This document shows positions 36,606-45,843 of a DNA stretch of 64,000 nt, piece after piece (position 1 is the first letter of the stretch; each line of letters starts with the position of its first letter). The translations under genes were made by a program, and so were the position numbers. The stretch covers positions 186,001 to 250,000 of the forward strand of contig NZ_AUCN01000009.1 of the NCBI RefSeq assembly GCF_000429785.1. The letters are read 5' to 3'. This stretch comes from Chitinibacter tainanensis DSM 15459 (lineage in GTDB: Bacteria; Pseudomonadota; Gammaproteobacteria; Burkholderiales; Chitinibacteraceae). The notes under the pieces are model-generated. The model did no database searches. It had not been told where the DNA came from and saw only the letters and a list, made by a program, of their open reading frames with translations.

Positions 36606-38009
36606 ATGACATTTGCAACGCTTGGCCTTGCGCCTGAAGTACTGAAGGCAGTTGCCGAGCAGGGCTACGAAAACCCAACCCCGATTCAGCAGCAGGCGAT
36701 CCCGGTGGTGATCACCGGGCAGGATGTGCTGGGTGCCGCGCAAACCGGTACCGGTAAAACCGCCGCCTTCACGCTGCCGATTCTGACCCGCATGATGCGC
36801 CATGCCAATACCAGCGTATCGCCCGCCCGCCACCCCATGCGGGTACTGATGCTGACACCGACGCGTGAGCTGGCCGATCAGGTTTACGACAATGTGGCGC
36901 TGTACAGCAAACACACCGGCTTGCGTAGCCATGTGGTGTATGGTGGGGTCGATATTAAAGCGCAGATACCTGCCTTGCGTGCCGGGGTCGAAATCTTGGT
37001 GGCGACACCGGGCCGGCTGCTCGATCATATCCAGCAAAAAAACATCAATCTCTCGCAAGTGGAGATCATTGTGCTGGATGAAGCCGATCGCATGCTGGAT
37101 ATGGGCTTTATTCCCGATATCCGCGAAATCTTCAAGCTATGTACCAGCCGCAAACAAACGCTGCTGTTCTCGGCGACTTTCGCCCCTGAGATCGTTAAAT
37201 TGTCCAACGATTTCATGCGCAATCCGGTGAAGATTGAAGTCGCGCGCCAGAATTCGGCCAACGAATCCGTGAAGCAAGAATTGCATCCGGTCGAAACCGG
37301 CCGCAAACGCGCGCTGCTGGCACATCTGATCCGTATTCATCAGATGAGTCAGGTGATTGTCTTCTGCCGCACCAAAATTGGCGCTGAGCAGGTTTCCCGC
37401 GAGTTGCGCCGCACGGGCTTTGTCTGCGAGGCCATTCACGGCGATCGCGATCAAAAAGCCCGTACCGAAGCGCTGAATAAATTTAAAGCTGGTGAATTGC
37501 AGGTCTTGGTGGCCACCGATGTGGCCGCGCGTGGGCTGGATGTGACCGACCTGCCGTTTGTGGTGAATTTTGAATTGCCGACCAATCCGGAAGATTACGT
37601 GCATCGCATCGGCCGTACCGGCCGGGCTGGGGCGACCGGGGTGGCGATTTCATTGGTTGCGCCGGAAGAAGAAAAATCGTTTGCCGGTATTAAGGCCCTG
37701 CTGAAAAAAGAGCTGCAATTGGTGCCGGTACCAGGCTTTTCGCCGGGCACGGTGCAGCTGATTGATGAGCGGGCGGAACGTGGTAACCGTAGCGAGCGCC
37801 GTGAACGGGGCGAACGCGGTGAGCGCAGCGAGCGTCCAGAACGCTCTGCCGGTGCAGACCGAGGCGGTGAGCGCATGCCATCGCGGGCGAGCCGCGATGC
37901 GCAGGATATTCCGGCCTTCCCAAGCGATTTGCCCAAGCTGCCTAAACGCGGCCCACAAATCGCCGCCTTATTCCTGCCGAAAAAGGCCGCGCCGAGCAGT
38001 GTGGAATAA
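36606..38009 (+). CDS. rhlE: DEAD-box RNA helicase RhlE-type
   Basis: A 467-residue DEAD-box helicase. Q-motif NPTPIQQQAIP, motif I AQTGTGKTAAF, Ia PTRELADQ, Ib TPGRLLD, II DEADRMLDMGF, III SATF, V TDVAARGLD and VI HRIGRTGR are in order. The tail from about residue 400 is a basic, repetitive RSERRERGERGERSERPERS stretch that likely binds RNA without sequence preference. The start at 36606 gives the family N-terminus MTFATLGLAPEVLKAV; the frame opens eight codons earlier. It probably acts in ribosome assembly or mRNA turnover. Confidence 0.94.
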   Translation: MTFATLGLAPEVLKAVAEQGYENPTPIQQQAIPVVITGQDVLGAAQTGTGKTAAFTLPILTRMMRHANTSVSPARHPMRVLMLTPTRELADQVYDNVALYSKHTGLRSHVVYGGVDIKAQIPALRAGVEILVATPGRLLDHIQQKNINLSQVEIIVLDEADRMLDMGFIPDIREIFKLCTSRKQTLLFSATFAPEIVKLSNDFMRNPVKIEVARQNSANESVKQELHPVETGRKRALLAHLIRIHQMSQVIVFCRTKIGAEQVSRELRRTGFVCEAIHGDRDQKARTEALNKFKAGELQVLVATDVAARGLDVTDLPFVVNFELPTNPEDYVHRIGRTGRAGATGVAISLVAPEEEKSFAGIKALLKKELQLVPVPGFSPGTVQLIDERAERGNRSERRERGERGERSERPERSAGADRGGERMPSRASRDAQDIPAFPSDLPKLPKRGPQIAALFLPKKAAPSSVE

Positions 38010-38034
38010 GCTGTCGCCGACCAGCGTGGGCAGC

Positions 38035-38068
38035 AATAAAAAAGACCGCCATGGCGGTCTTTTTTATT
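38035..38068. terminator. Bidirectional terminator between rhlE and DUF2322 gene
   Basis: A nearly perfect palindrome, AAAAAAGACCGCC-AT-GGCGGTCTTTTTT, with a T-run on each strand, placed between convergent genes. Confidence 0.95.
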
Positions 38069-38084
38069 GCGCATTGGGTAGTTC

Positions 38085-38396
38085 TTAAGCCGCGATCAGG
38101 CGTACGGCCAGCGGTGTAGCCCCGGCCGCGAGCGGGAACAGTCGATCAATATTCGGGTGCTTACCCGGATTGGCTTCGGCATCGGTGGTGTGCTCGGCAT
38201 AAATACGCAGCGCTTTTTGCGCAGCGATATCGCTGATGGCGCCAAACTCTTGAAACAGCGCGTGATACACCCGCAGGCTGCCGGCCTGACCGGGTTTGTT
38301 TTCAATCCGCGCCACCACTTCTTCGCCATGCAGTAATTCCAGCGCGGCGAGGTGGTCTACGGTCGGCAATTGGGCCAGTTGTTCGGCAAAATTCAT
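38085..38396 (-). CDS. DUF2322 family protein
   Basis: A 103-residue protein matching DUF2322: LAQLPTVDHLAALELLHGEE, the GSLRVYHALFQEFGAI segment and EHTTDAEANPGKHPNIDRLF. Function of the family is unknown. The frame opens 30 codons earlier, but AAGGAAG seven bases before the ATG at 38396 and the family N-terminus MNFAEQLAQLP decide the start. It is divergent from the EF-hand gene with 81 bp between starts. Confidence 0.88.
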   Translation of the reverse strand: MNFAEQLAQLPTVDHLAALELLHGEEVVARIENKPGQAGSLRVYHALFQEFGAISDIAAQKALRIYAEHTTDAEANPGKHPNIDRLFPLAAGATPLAVRLIAA

Positions 38397-38477
38397 TGTG
38401 GTCTTCCTTGTCAACGGATCAGAGGCGTGCAGCGTTATATCACACAAGCGCATGGTGCGCTGCTTAAGGAGAATCCA

Positions 38478-38753
38478 ATGCGTCAAATCGTAGCTATCGC
38501 CGCCCTCGCGAGTGGTCTGGTTTTATCTCCGCTGGCTATGGCCGAGCCACCAGCCGGCAAACATGACCATTTCAAAGGCGATATCACCAAGGCCGACTTT
38601 CTGAAAAAAATGGAAGAGCGCTTCGATAAAATGGACACCAATAAAGATGGCGTTCTGTCTGAAGCCGAACGCAAAGCCGCGCATGAAAAAATGCGTTCCG
38701 AGCGCGAACAGCGCCGCAAAGAGCGGATGGCCAGCCAGCCGATGGCGAAATAA
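38478..38753 (+). CDS. Secreted EF-hand protein
   Basis: A 91-residue protein with a signal peptide (MRQIVAIAALASGLVLSPLAMA) and one EF-hand loop, DTNKDGVLSEAE, with all usual calcium ligands at positions 1, 3, 5 and 12. A long charged helix rich in Lys, Arg and Glu follows (RKAAHEKMRSEREQRRKERM). It may bind calcium in the periplasm; the role is unknown. AAGGAG seven bases before the ATG decides the start at 38478. A terminator follows, so it is monocistronic. Confidence 0.88.
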   Translation: MRQIVAIAALASGLVLSPLAMAEPPAGKHDHFKGDITKADFLKKMEERFDKMDTNKDGVLSEAERKAAHEKMRSEREQRRKERMASQPMAK

Positions 38754-38777
38754 TCGCCAGCGACCCAAAGTCGGGCA

Positions 38778-38810
38778 AAACAAAAGCGGCTAGTGGCCGC
38801 TTTTGTGTTT
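38778..38810. terminator. Terminator after EF-hand gene
   Basis: CAAAAGCGGC and GCCGCTTTTG pair around TAGTG. It lies between the EF-hand gene and the convergent HD-GYP-like gene. Confidence 0.85.
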
Positions 38811-38828
38811 TGAGGGGGCTGATTAATT

Positions 38829-39764
38829 TCAGGCTTTGCCTGCCACGCCCCAAATGCTATCAAGCGGCATTTGTCCGGCGATAATCCGGCTATCGAGTAC
38901 GTTCACCACGGTAAAGTCAAAATCGGCGGTATTGCGCAGCACCGGAGTGGGCAGGAGCTGATCATGTGTATCAAACAGCGCCAACACCAGCGGGGTGCTA
39001 TCGAGTTTGCCGCGCCGAACTACCACGCCGGTTTCGCCATTGATTAAATGCACGATACTGCCCGGTGGATACAGGCCCAGAGTCGATAAAAACAGTTGCG
39101 CCAGTTTTTGATCCAAGCTGCCCGCGCCGCTATTGAGGGTGGTGAACATCGCCGAATCGGCCAGCTGGCGGCGGCGATAGCTGCGATTGGCCAGCATCGC
39201 GCAATAGCGATCAGCCAGCCCCAGCAGGCGGGCTTCAAAGGTGATTTCACTGCCTTTGAGCTTGCGTGGATAGCCGGTGCCATCGGGCGCTTCGTGATGT
39301 TGCTCCACGCAGGTGAGCCACTGTAAATCCGAGACGCCCAGCATCCGCAGCTGATCGCGGCCGATTTGTGGGTGGGCCTGCATTTGGGCGCGCTGCTCGG
39401 GCGTGAGTGGCCCGGTTTGCTCGGCCAGCATCGATTCGAGCGCGTGCATCCCCAGATTCATGGTTAGTGCCGCGGCCAACACCGAGCTGCGCGCCATGGC
39501 ATCTTGCCCAAGATTATTTAGCGACAGCTCCGCCACAATGGCCACGTCCACCGCATGACGAATTGGGTAGGGGGTATCGAGCTCCAGCAGCATGGTAGCG
39601 AGCGAAACTTCGGCTGATTGCTGGCAGGCGCGCTGAATCAGCTGCACAATGCCGGCCACGCCAGCGCCAAAATTCTCGGCCGCGAGCGGGTCGGCCAGCA
39701 GGGGGGCGAGGTCGCTACGCGCCTGGCGGATTAATTGCAGGGATGAAAGAGGTACGGAAGCCAT
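38829..39764 (-). CDS. HD-GYP-like domain protein with degenerate metal site
   Basis: A 311-residue protein with the shape of an HD-GYP phosphodiesterase. The first His (RHAVDVAIVAEL), HPQIGRD, EQHHEAPDGTGYPRKLKG with the GYP signature, and the LADRYCAM Asp are kept, but the HD doublet itself (normally HDIGK) is NLGMH. HD-GYP proteins cleave cyclic di-GMP. With the central His-Asp missing, this one may only bind the nucleotide. There is no obvious response-regulator domain; the first 70 residues are helical. It lies downstream of the isc operon terminator. Confidence 0.8.
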   Translation of the reverse strand: MASVPLSSLQLIRQARSDLAPLLADPLAAENFGAGVAGIVQLIQRACQQSAEVSLATMLLELDTPYPIRHAVDVAIVAELSLNNLGQDAMARSSVLAAALTMNLGMHALESMLAEQTGPLTPEQRAQMQAHPQIGRDQLRMLGVSDLQWLTCVEQHHEAPDGTGYPRKLKGSEITFEARLLGLADRYCAMLANRSYRRRQLADSAMFTTLNSGAGSLDQKLAQLFLSTLGLYPPGSIVHLINGETGVVVRRGKLDSTPLVLALFDTHDQLLPTPVLRNTADFDFTVVNVLDSRIIAGQMPLDSIWGVAGKA

Positions 39765-39807
39765 TTGGAGTTACATGCCAGGCGGATAAAGTATATTAGC
39801 GCATACG

Positions 39808-39840
39808 AATAAAAACAGCGTGAGTTTAGCCTCACGCTGT
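39808..39840 (-). terminator. Terminator of the isc operon
   Basis: ACAGCGTGAG and CTCACGCTGT form a 10-bp stem with loop TTTAGC; on the minus strand a TTTTTATT run follows, after the iscX stop. Confidence 0.88.
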
Positions 39841-39955
39841 GACAAAGATGCGGCGCCAAACCCTAGTTTACGCGCTTGAGTGTAGGGACTGTCGCTGGGC
39901 TTGTCTGCCCATAAATACCCGTATAGAGCTTGGTATCGTGCTCGCTGGTTGGCGC

Positions 39956-40150
39956 TTATTCGGCCTCGTCCATCCACATCAGCTGGATCGCTTCGAGGAT
40001 TTTTTCACCGCAATGCTTGGGATCATCATCAAAGCCTTCCAGCTCCAGTACCCATTGCATCAGATCGGTGAAGCGCACGGTTTTCGGGTCGATATCGGGG
40101 TATTTTTCGACCAGTTCGATGGCGATGTCACGGCTGTCGGTCCATTTCAT
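39956..40150 (-). CDS. iscX: Fe-S assembly protein IscX
   Basis: A 64-residue acidic protein of the IscX (YfhJ) family: [40 protein letters not shown] and the end [12 protein letters not shown]. IscX binds IscS and iron and tunes the sulfur transfer rate. It is the last gene of the isc operon, with a 49-bp palindromic element between it and fdx. Confidence 0.95.
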   Translation of the reverse strand: MKWTDSRDIAIELVEKYPDIDPKTVRFTDLMQWVLELEGFDDDPKHCGEKILEAIQLMWMDEAE

Positions 40151-40165
40151 GCTGATACTCCTTGG

Positions 40166-40214
40166 GGGTAATGCCTGCTATGCTTTGTATATAATAGCTT
40201 GGCGGGCGATACAT
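40166..40214. repeat. 49-bp palindromic element, copy 9 (inside isc operon)
   Basis: Begins GGGTAATGCCTGCTATGC and ends GGCGGGCGATACAT; sits between fdx and iscX on their transcript. Arms match moderately. Confidence 0.6.
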
Positions 40215-40223
40215 CGATTCGGC

Positions 40224-40562
40224 TTAGTGATGTTCGCGGGCGTGATTGATGGTGTACTTCGGCAGCTCCACCACCAGCTCGGTGTCGGCCACGACGGCCT
40301 GGCACGAGAGCCGCGAGCATGATTCCAGCCCCCAGGCTTTATCGAGCTGATCTTCTTCCAGCTCGTCAGCTTCGTTCAGGCTATCAAAGCCTTCGCGCAC
40401 CAGCACATGGCAGGTGGTACAGGCGCAGGATTTCTCGCAGGCGTGTTCGATTTCAATGTCGTTGGCCAAGAGCGCATCGCAAATGGTGGTGCCGGGTTCA
40501 ACGTCCAGTACCGCGCCTTCAGGGCAGAGTACGGCGTGGGGCAAAATCACGATCTGGGTCAT
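40224..40562 (-). CDS. fdx: ISC-type 2Fe-2S ferredoxin
   Basis: A 112-residue adrenodoxin-type ferredoxin. The cluster ligands are in ACEKSCACTTCHVL (three Cys) and SCSRLSC (fourth), and the acidic EADELEEDQLDK patch that contacts partners is present. Fdx gives electrons for cluster assembly on IscU. The start MTQIVILPHAVLCPEG at 40562 is family-like; nine codons further up lie in frame. It follows hscA closely (23 bp). Confidence 0.96.
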   Translation of the reverse strand: MTQIVILPHAVLCPEGAVLDVEPGTTICDALLANDIEIEHACEKSCACTTCHVLVREGFDSLNEADELEEDQLDKAWGLESCSRLSCQAVVADTELVVELPKYTINHAREHH

Positions 40563-40585
40563 GGTGGTTTCCTTGCGCGAGGCAA

Positions 40586-42442
40586 TCAAATATCGGAAAT
40601 TCGCTGGCCGGCCAGCCCGCGCTTGATGGCGGCATCCATCCGGCGGCTGGCAAATTCACCAGTGGTTTGGTTCAGTTGTTCGGTGGCGGCGGTAATTGCC
40701 TCGGCGCTTTCGCCGGCGATGGCGCTGCGCAGGGCGGCAATGGCTGCGCTAATTTCGGCCGTTTCGCTGGCATTGAGCAGCGCGCAATCGCTCGCCAGCG
40801 CAATCTCAACTGCTTGAATAATGCTATCGGCTTCCACGCGGGCTTCAGCCAGTTTGCGCGCTTGGATGTCGTCTTTGGCGTGCGTCATCGATTCGGTCAG
40901 CATGCGGCTGATTTCATCGTCGGAGAGGCCATAAGATGGTTTCACGGCAATGCTGGCTTCAATGCCGGTGGATTGCTCGCGTGCTGACACGGATAGCAGG
41001 CCATCGGCGTCCACTTGGAAAGTGACGCGAATGCGCGCTGCGCCCGCCACCATTGGTGGAATGCCGCGCAGCTCAAAGCGAGCCAAGCTGCGGCAATCGC
41101 TTACCAGCTCGCGCTCGCCTTGCAATACATGAATCGCCATCGCGGTTTGGCCATCTTTAAACGTCGTAAATTCCTGCGCGCGCGCGGTTGGGATGGTGCT
41201 ATTGCGTGGGATGACTTTCTCCACCAGGCCGCCCATGGTTTCCAGGCCGAGCGAGAGTGGAATCACATCCAGCAGCAGCCATTCATCGTCGCCCTTATTG
41301 CCAGCCAGCACATTGGCCTGAATCGCCGCGCCAATCGCCACGACTTTATCTGGGTCGAGGTTAGTCAGCGGCTCTTGGCCGAACAATTCGCGCACCGCTT
41401 TGCGCACATGCGGCATACGCGTCGCGCCGCCCACCAATACCACGCCCTTGATGTCTTCGATGCGCAATTTGGCATCGCGCAGGGCTTTTTTCACCGGCAA
41501 CAGGGTTTTGTTCACCTGATGCGCGGTCATGCTGTGAAACTGCTCGGCGCTGAGGGTTAGATCAATAATTGCGCCATCCGAGAGCACGGCGGTAATCTGC
41601 GTTTGCGCGTGATCGGTCAGCGCTTCTTTGGCTTCGCGCGCACGGGTGAGCAACAGCCGCTGATCTTGCGCATTTGGGCCATGTAGATCGGCTTGTTCCA
41701 GAATCCAGCAATAAATGCGGTGGTCAAAATCATCACCGCCCAGTTGTGAATCACCAGAGGTTGCGCGTACTTCAAACACGCCGCGCGTCAGCTCCAGAAT
41801 CGACACATCAAAGGTGCCGCCGCCCAGATCGTAAATCACATAAATGCCTTCGGCGGCATTATCCAGCCCATAGGCAATCGCTGCCGCGGTTGGCTCGTTC
41901 AACAGGCGCAGTACATTCAAGCCAGCCAGTTTGGCCGCATCTTTGGTGGCTTGGCGCTGCGCATCATCAAAATAGGCCGGCACGGTGATCACCGCGCCCA
42001 CCAGCTCGCCGCCGAGGCTGTCTTCGGCGCGGTGTTTCAGGGCGCGCAAAATTTCGCTGGAGACCTCAACCGGGCTTTTCACCCCGGCGCGGGTCACCAA
42101 TTTGAGCATGCCCGGCTCGTCAACAAAGCGGTACGGCGTGGCCAAATCGGCAATGTCATTGATGCCGCGGCCCATAAAGCGCTTCACCGACACCAGCGTA
42201 TTGGCCGGGTCTTCGTTTTGGCGCGCTTGGGCGCTGTGGCCCACCAGCAAATCGCCATCCACGCCGTAATGCACCACCGAAGGCAGCAAGGTGCGGCCGT
42301 CCTGATCGGGCAGGCAGACCGCACTGCCGCTTTTAACGGTGGCCACGAGTGAATTGGTGGTGCCCAGATCAATGCCGACCGCCAGACGATGCTGGTGAGG
42401 GGCGGCGCTCATGCCGGGTTCGGCGATTTGCAACAAAGCCAT
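40586..42442 (-). CDS. hscA: Fe-S chaperone HscA (Hsp70 type)
   Basis: A 618-residue Hsp70-like ATPase. Actin-fold phosphate loops [15 protein letters not shown] and [15 protein letters not shown], the adenosine-side [13 protein letters not shown] and a substrate-binding half are all present. HscA binds the LPPVK motif of IscU, seen in the IscU encoded here, and with the J-protein HscB helps cluster release. It is separated from hscB by a 49-bp palindromic element within a 96-bp gap. Confidence 0.97.
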   Translation of the reverse strand: MALLQIAEPGMSAAPHQHRLAVGIDLGTTNSLVATVKSGSAVCLPDQDGRTLLPSVVHYGVDGDLLVGHSAQARQNEDPANTLVSVKRFMGRGINDIADLATPYRFVDEPGMLKLVTRAGVKSPVEVSSEILRALKHRAEDSLGGELVGAVITVPAYFDDAQRQATKDAAKLAGLNVLRLLNEPTAAAIAYGLDNAAEGIYVIYDLGGGTFDVSILELTRGVFEVRATSGDSQLGGDDFDHRIYCWILEQADLHGPNAQDQRLLLTRAREAKEALTDHAQTQITAVLSDGAIIDLTLSAEQFHSMTAHQVNKTLLPVKKALRDAKLRIEDIKGVVLVGGATRMPHVRKAVRELFGQEPLTNLDPDKVVAIGAAIQANVLAGNKGDDEWLLLDVIPLSLGLETMGGLVEKVIPRNSTIPTARAQEFTTFKDGQTAMAIHVLQGERELVSDCRSLARFELRGIPPMVAGAARIRVTFQVDADGLLSVSAREQSTGIEASIAVKPSYGLSDDEISRMLTESMTHAKDDIQARKLAEARVEADSIIQAVEIALASDCALLNASETAEISAAIAALRSAIAGESAEAITAATEQLNQTTGEFASRRMDAAIKRGLAGQRISDI

Positions 42443-42477
42443 TGGCCTGCTTCCTAGTAATTCAAACTAAATAATCA

Positions 42478-42526
42478 GGGTATATGCCTGAAGCTATTCA
42501 TAGATAAAGGCTTCAGGGATATACCC
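42478..42526. repeat. 49-bp palindromic element, copy 10 (inside isc operon)
   Basis: The best copy: left arm GGGTATATGCCTGAAGC and right arm GCTTCAGGGATATACCC pair over 17 bp with one mismatch. It lies between hscB and hscA. Confidence 0.9.
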
Positions 42527-42538
42527 TTGGTGGTTGGC

Positions 42539-43069
42539 TTAGTACAGTACGGCTTCGATGGCGTCGCCGATTTCCTGATCCAGCTTTTCCATAAAACGTA
42601 ATTTTCGCACGCTGAGCGCGGCGGCGGCAAAATCCTGCAGCTGATCCAGTTGCAGCGCCAGCGTGTCTTCCAGCGCGGTAATTTCGGCGCGCATTTCACG
42701 GGCGAGGCTTTCGAGCGCATCGACATTCTGGCTGGCCTTGGCCTCGGCAATGCCTTCCCGCCATTCCATTTGCGCCATCAGAAAATCCATCGGCATGGCC
42801 GTGTTGGTTTCTTCCTGCGTATCGACGCCATGGCGCAGCAGCAGATAGCGGGCGCGGCTGAGCGGCGCTTTCAGGGTTTGGTAGGCTTCATTGATATGCG
42901 TGGCCGCTTGCAAAGACAGGCGGCGCTCGGCATCGGCGGCGGTGGCGAATTTATCGGGGTGATATTCGGCCACTCGGGCGCGATACTGGCTATCCAGCGC
43001 TTTGCCATCAAGGGCAAATTGCTCGGGCAGGGCAAACAGGCTGAAATGGCTTTGGCTGAAGTCGATCAT
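42539..43069 (-). CDS. hscB: Fe-S J-type co-chaperone HscB
   Basis: A 176-residue protein with an N-terminal J domain, including the HPDKFAT motif (HPD) near residue 37, and a C-terminal three-helix IscU-binding part (ALESLAREMRAEITALEDTL). It brings IscU to HscA and triggers ATP hydrolysis. Length is that of the family. The gap to iscA carries a strong hairpin with a short T-run. Confidence 0.96.
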   Translation of the reverse strand: MIDFSQSHFSLFALPEQFALDGKALDSQYRARVAEYHPDKFATAADAERRLSLQAATHINEAYQTLKAPLSRARYLLLRHGVDTQEETNTAMPMDFLMAQMEWREGIAEAKASQNVDALESLAREMRAEITALEDTLALQLDQLQDFAAAALSVRKLRFMEKLDQEIGDAIEAVLY

Positions 43070-43091
43070 GGCAAACCGGGTAGGGAACAGT

Positions 43092-43116
43092 AAAACGCCA
43101 GCGGCGAAGCTGGCGT
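43092..43116 (-). terminator. Intra-operon hairpin between iscA and hscB
   Basis: ACGCCAGC and GCTGGCGT pair around a 6-base loop; on the minus strand a TTTTAC follows. It may be a partial terminator reducing hscBA-fdx-iscX expression relative to iscRSUA. Confidence 0.6.
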
Positions 43117-43123
43117 GTTGGGC

Positions 43124-43447
43124 TTAAACGTTGAAGCTCTCGCCACACCCGCATTCGTTTTTCACGTTCGGGTTGTTGAATTTAAAGCCTTCGTTCAAGC
43201 CTTCTTTGGTGTAATCGAGCTCGGTGCCATCCAGATAGGCCAGCGATTTGGCGTCGGTATAGATTTTTACGCCATAGCTTTCAAATTGCAGATCAGTATC
43301 GCTTTCCACATCAACAAATTCCAGCTTGTAGGCCATGCCGGAACAGCCTGAGGTTTTCACTGCCAGCCGAATACCCAGCCCTTTGCCGCGTTTTTGCAGG
43401 AAATTGGCCACGTGGTTGGCCGCGCGCTCGCTCAATGTTAAAGCCAT
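43124..43447 (-). CDS. iscA: Fe-S assembly protein IscA
   Basis: A 107-residue A-type carrier. The three ligand cysteines are Cys35 in TSGCSGMAY and the CGCGESF pair near the end. It hands iron or clusters to apoproteins. The frame runs 14 codons further up into the palindromic element; [17 protein letters not shown] at 43447 is the family start. Confidence 0.96.
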   Translation of the reverse strand: MALTLSERAANHVANFLQKRGKGLGIRLAVKTSGCSGMAYKLEFVDVESDTDLQFESYGVKIYTDAKSLAYLDGTELDYTKEGLNEGFKFNNPNVKNECGCGESFNV

Positions 43448-43461
43448 GATCTTACCCTTTG

Positions 43462-43510
43462 GGGTATAGGCTGGCAGGTTATGAATCAATTGGCCTGCGG
43501 GCCGATACCC
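43462..43510. repeat. 49-bp palindromic element, copy 11 (inside isc operon)
   Basis: Begins GGGTATAGGCTGGCAGG and ends CCTGCGGGCCGATACCC; between iscU and iscA. Confidence 0.8.
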
Positions 43511-43528
43511 TGTGTATGCGTGAAACGA

Positions 43529-43909
43529 TTAACCGTGCTTTTTCTTGTAGTCATCCACCGCTGCTTTGATGGCATCTTCGGCCAGGATTGAGCAGTGAAT
43601 TTTCACCGGTGGCAGCGCCAGTTCTTCGGCGATTTGGGTGTTTTTGATCGACAGCGCTTCATCCAGCGTCTTGCCTTTCACCCATTCCGTGACCAGTGAC
43701 GACGAGGCAATCGCCGAGCCACAGCCGTAGGTTTTGAATTTGGCGTCTTCAATCACGCCATCAGCGCCTACTTTGATCTGCAGTTTCATCACGTCACCAC
43801 AGGCCGGTGCGCCAACCATGCCGGTGCCCACGCTGTCATCGCCTTTTTCAAACGAACCCACATTGCGTGGATTTTCGTAGTGATCCAGTACCTTATCGCT
43901 GTATGCCAT
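43529..43909 (-). CDS. iscU: Fe-S scaffold protein IscU
   Basis: A 126-residue scaffold on which clusters are built. The three cysteines in APACGDVM, YGCGSAIASSS and IHCSILAED are present and the HscA-recognition motif LPPVK is intact. Length is standard. It lies between iscS and iscA with the palindromic element after it. Confidence 0.97.
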   Translation of the reverse strand: MAYSDKVLDHYENPRNVGSFEKGDDSVGTGMVGAPACGDVMKLQIKVGADGVIEDAKFKTYGCGSAIASSSLVTEWVKGKTLDEALSIKNTQIAEELALPPVKIHCSILAEDAIKAAVDDYKKKHG

Positions 43910-43993
43910 TTTGTGTTTCTCCAGATTCGCTCAGTTTTTCATCTAGCACTTGGGGTGGGGCGGGCCTGGTGTGGCGCCGCCCGCTGGCCCAAC

Positions 43994-45208
43994 TTAGTGC
44001 GCAGCCCACTCGATGGTTGAGAGGTCAACGCCGTCTTTGTACATTTCCCACAGCGGTGACAAGGCCCGCAGCTTGTCGATCTTGCCTTTGATCAGATTGA
44101 TGGCGAAATCCACTTCGGCTTCGGTGGTAAAGCGGCCGATGGTGAAGCGGATTGAGCTATGCGCCAATTCATCCGAGCGGCCCAGGGCGCGCAAGACGTA
44201 AGAGGGCTCCAGCGACGCAGAGGTACAGGCCGAGCCTGACGATACCGCCAGGTCTTTCAGCGCCATAATCAGCGATTCGCCTTCAACATAGTTGAAGCTC
44301 ACGTTCAGATTGTGCGGCACGCGTTGTTGCATATCGCCATTGAGGTGAACTTCTTCGATTTCTTTCAAGCCGTTCCACAGGCGATCGCGCAGCGCGCCGA
44401 TACGGGCGTTTTCGCTGGCCATATCTTCGCGGGCGATGCGGAAAGCTTCACCCATGCCCACGATTTGGTGCGTGGCCAAAGTACCAGAGCGGAAACCACG
44501 CTCATGGCCGCCACCGTGCATTTGCGCTTCCAGACGGACGCGCGGTTTGCGGCGTACATACAGTGCGCCCACGCCTTTCGGGCCGTAGGTTTTGTGCGCC
44601 GAGAAACTCATCAGGTCTACTTTCAGGGTGGCCAGATCAATCGCGACTTTGCCGGTGGCTTGCGCGCTATCGACGTGGAAAATAATCCCGCGCTCGCGGC
44701 AGATTTCGCCAATGGCGGCGATGTCTTGAATCACGCCGATTTCATTGTTTACAAACATCACCGAAATCACGATGGTGTCTGGGCGGATGGCGGCTTTGAG
44801 GGCTTCCAGATCCAGCAGGCCGTTTTCTTGCACATCCATATAGGTGGCTTCAAAGCCTTCACGTTCCAGCTCGCGCACGGTATCGAGCGTGGCTTTGTGC
44901 TCGGTTTTCACGGTGATGATGTGTTTGCCGCGGGTTTGGTAAAAATGCGCCGCACCTTTGATCGCCAGATTGATCGATTCGGTCGCGCCGGAAGTCCACA
45001 CGATTTCTTTCGCGTCGCAATTGACCAGCTGCGCCACTTGCTCGCGCGCGTCTTCGACTGCGGCTTCCGATTCCCAGCCGAACGGATGCGAGCGGCTGGC
45101 TGGGTTGCCAAACATTTCAGTCAGGTACGGAATCATCTTGGCGGCCACGCGCGGATCAACCGGGGTGGTGGCAGAGTAATCAAGATAGATCGGTTTTTGC
45201 TGGGTCAT
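43994..45208 (-). CDS. iscS: Cysteine desulfurase IscS
   Basis: A 404-residue PLP enzyme that takes sulfur from cysteine for Fe-S clusters, tRNA thiolation and cofactors. The PLP lysine is in [18 protein letters not shown] and the catalytic Cys in [32 protein letters not shown] before the ATG at 45208 decides the start; the frame runs 25 codons further up. The C-terminal EWAAH end is of the normal IscS type. Confidence 0.97.
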   Translation of the reverse strand: MTQQKPIYLDYSATTPVDPRVAAKMIPYLTEMFGNPASRSHPFGWESEAAVEDAREQVAQLVNCDAKEIVWTSGATESINLAIKGAAHFYQTRGKHIITVKTEHKATLDTVRELEREGFEATYMDVQENGLLDLEALKAAIRPDTIVISVMFVNNEIGVIQDIAAIGEICRERGIIFHVDSAQATGKVAIDLATLKVDLMSFSAHKTYGPKGVGALYVRRKPRVRLEAQMHGGGHERGFRSGTLATHQIVGMGEAFRIAREDMASENARIGALRDRLWNGLKEIEEVHLNGDMQQRVPHNLNVSFNYVEGESLIMALKDLAVSSGSACTSASLEPSYVLRALGRSDELAHSSIRFTIGRFTTEAEVDFAINLIKGKIDKLRALSPLWEMYKDGVDLSTIEWAAH

Positions 45209-45269
45209 GCTGTGTGCTCCGCTGCGTTGGTTCGTGCAGGACGAAAATTCAAATTCAGATAAGCTCGGT

Positions 45270-45746
45270 TTAATGGGCGCCAAGCAGATGGCGCTGGTCT
45301 TTCATCACGCTGGGGTTGTCGCTGGTGCAGCGGCGGGCTTTTTCCTGCTGTTTTTCAATCAGGCTACCCAAGGTGACATCAGACAAAAAGCCGTGAATGG
45401 TGGCATTCAGATCGGTCCACAAATCGTGGGTCATGCAGCGCGATTCATCGCGACAATTTTCGCGGCCGCCACATTGGGTGGCATCGATGGGCTCGTCCAC
45501 CGCCTGAATGATTTCGGCGATGGTGATCGTACAGGCCGAGCGTGCGAGGCAATAACCACCGCCCGGGCCGCGCACGCTTTCCACCAGCTCGCGGCGACGC
45601 AATTTGCCAAATAGCTGTTCCAGATACGACAGCGAAATATGCTGACGTTCGCTAATGCCGGCCAAGGTCACCGGCCCATTGGCCTGGCGCAAAGCCAAAT
45701 CCAGCATGGCGGTAACGGCAAAACGGCCTTTGGTGGTCAGTCGCAT
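45270..45746 (-). CDS. iscR: Fe-S cluster regulator IscR
   Basis: A 158-residue Rrf2-family regulator. The winged helix is at [18 protein letters not shown] to [13 protein letters not shown], and the 2Fe-2S ligands are Cys92, Cys98 and Cys104 ([13 protein letters not shown]). The holo form represses its own operon; a matching promoter lies just upstream. It is the first gene of the isc operon. Confidence 0.97.
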   Translation of the reverse strand: MRLTTKGRFAVTAMLDLALRQANGPVTLAGISERQHISLSYLEQLFGKLRRRELVESVRGPGGGYCLARSACTITIAEIIQAVDEPIDATQCGGRENCRDESRCMTHDLWTDLNATIHGFLSDVTLGSLIEKQQEKARRCTSDNPSVMKDQRHLLGAH

Positions 45747-45777
45747 GGCGTATCCTTGATGATCAGAATGCAGGGCT

Positions 45778-45836
45778 ATGATACCAATACCCCACTATTT
45801 TGGTCAACTAAAAAGTTGACTATTTTAGTGGGGTAT
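45778..45836 (-). promoter_or_regulatory. iscR promoter with two IscR type-1-like sites in inverted order
   Basis: On the minus strand -35 TTGACC (45802-45807) and -10 TATCAT (45778-45783) are 18 bp apart. Two 23-bp sites match the IscR type-1 pattern: 45787-45809 (read on minus) and 45814-45836 (read on plus). Both start AGTTGAC and end TAGTGGGGTAT and are separated by AAAA. This predicts autoregulation by holo-IscR. Confidence 0.82.
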
Positions 45837-45843
45837 TGTGTGC

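Noticed and set aside
44312-45262. 316-codon plus-strand frame
   Set aside because: It is antisense to iscS and has no family features.
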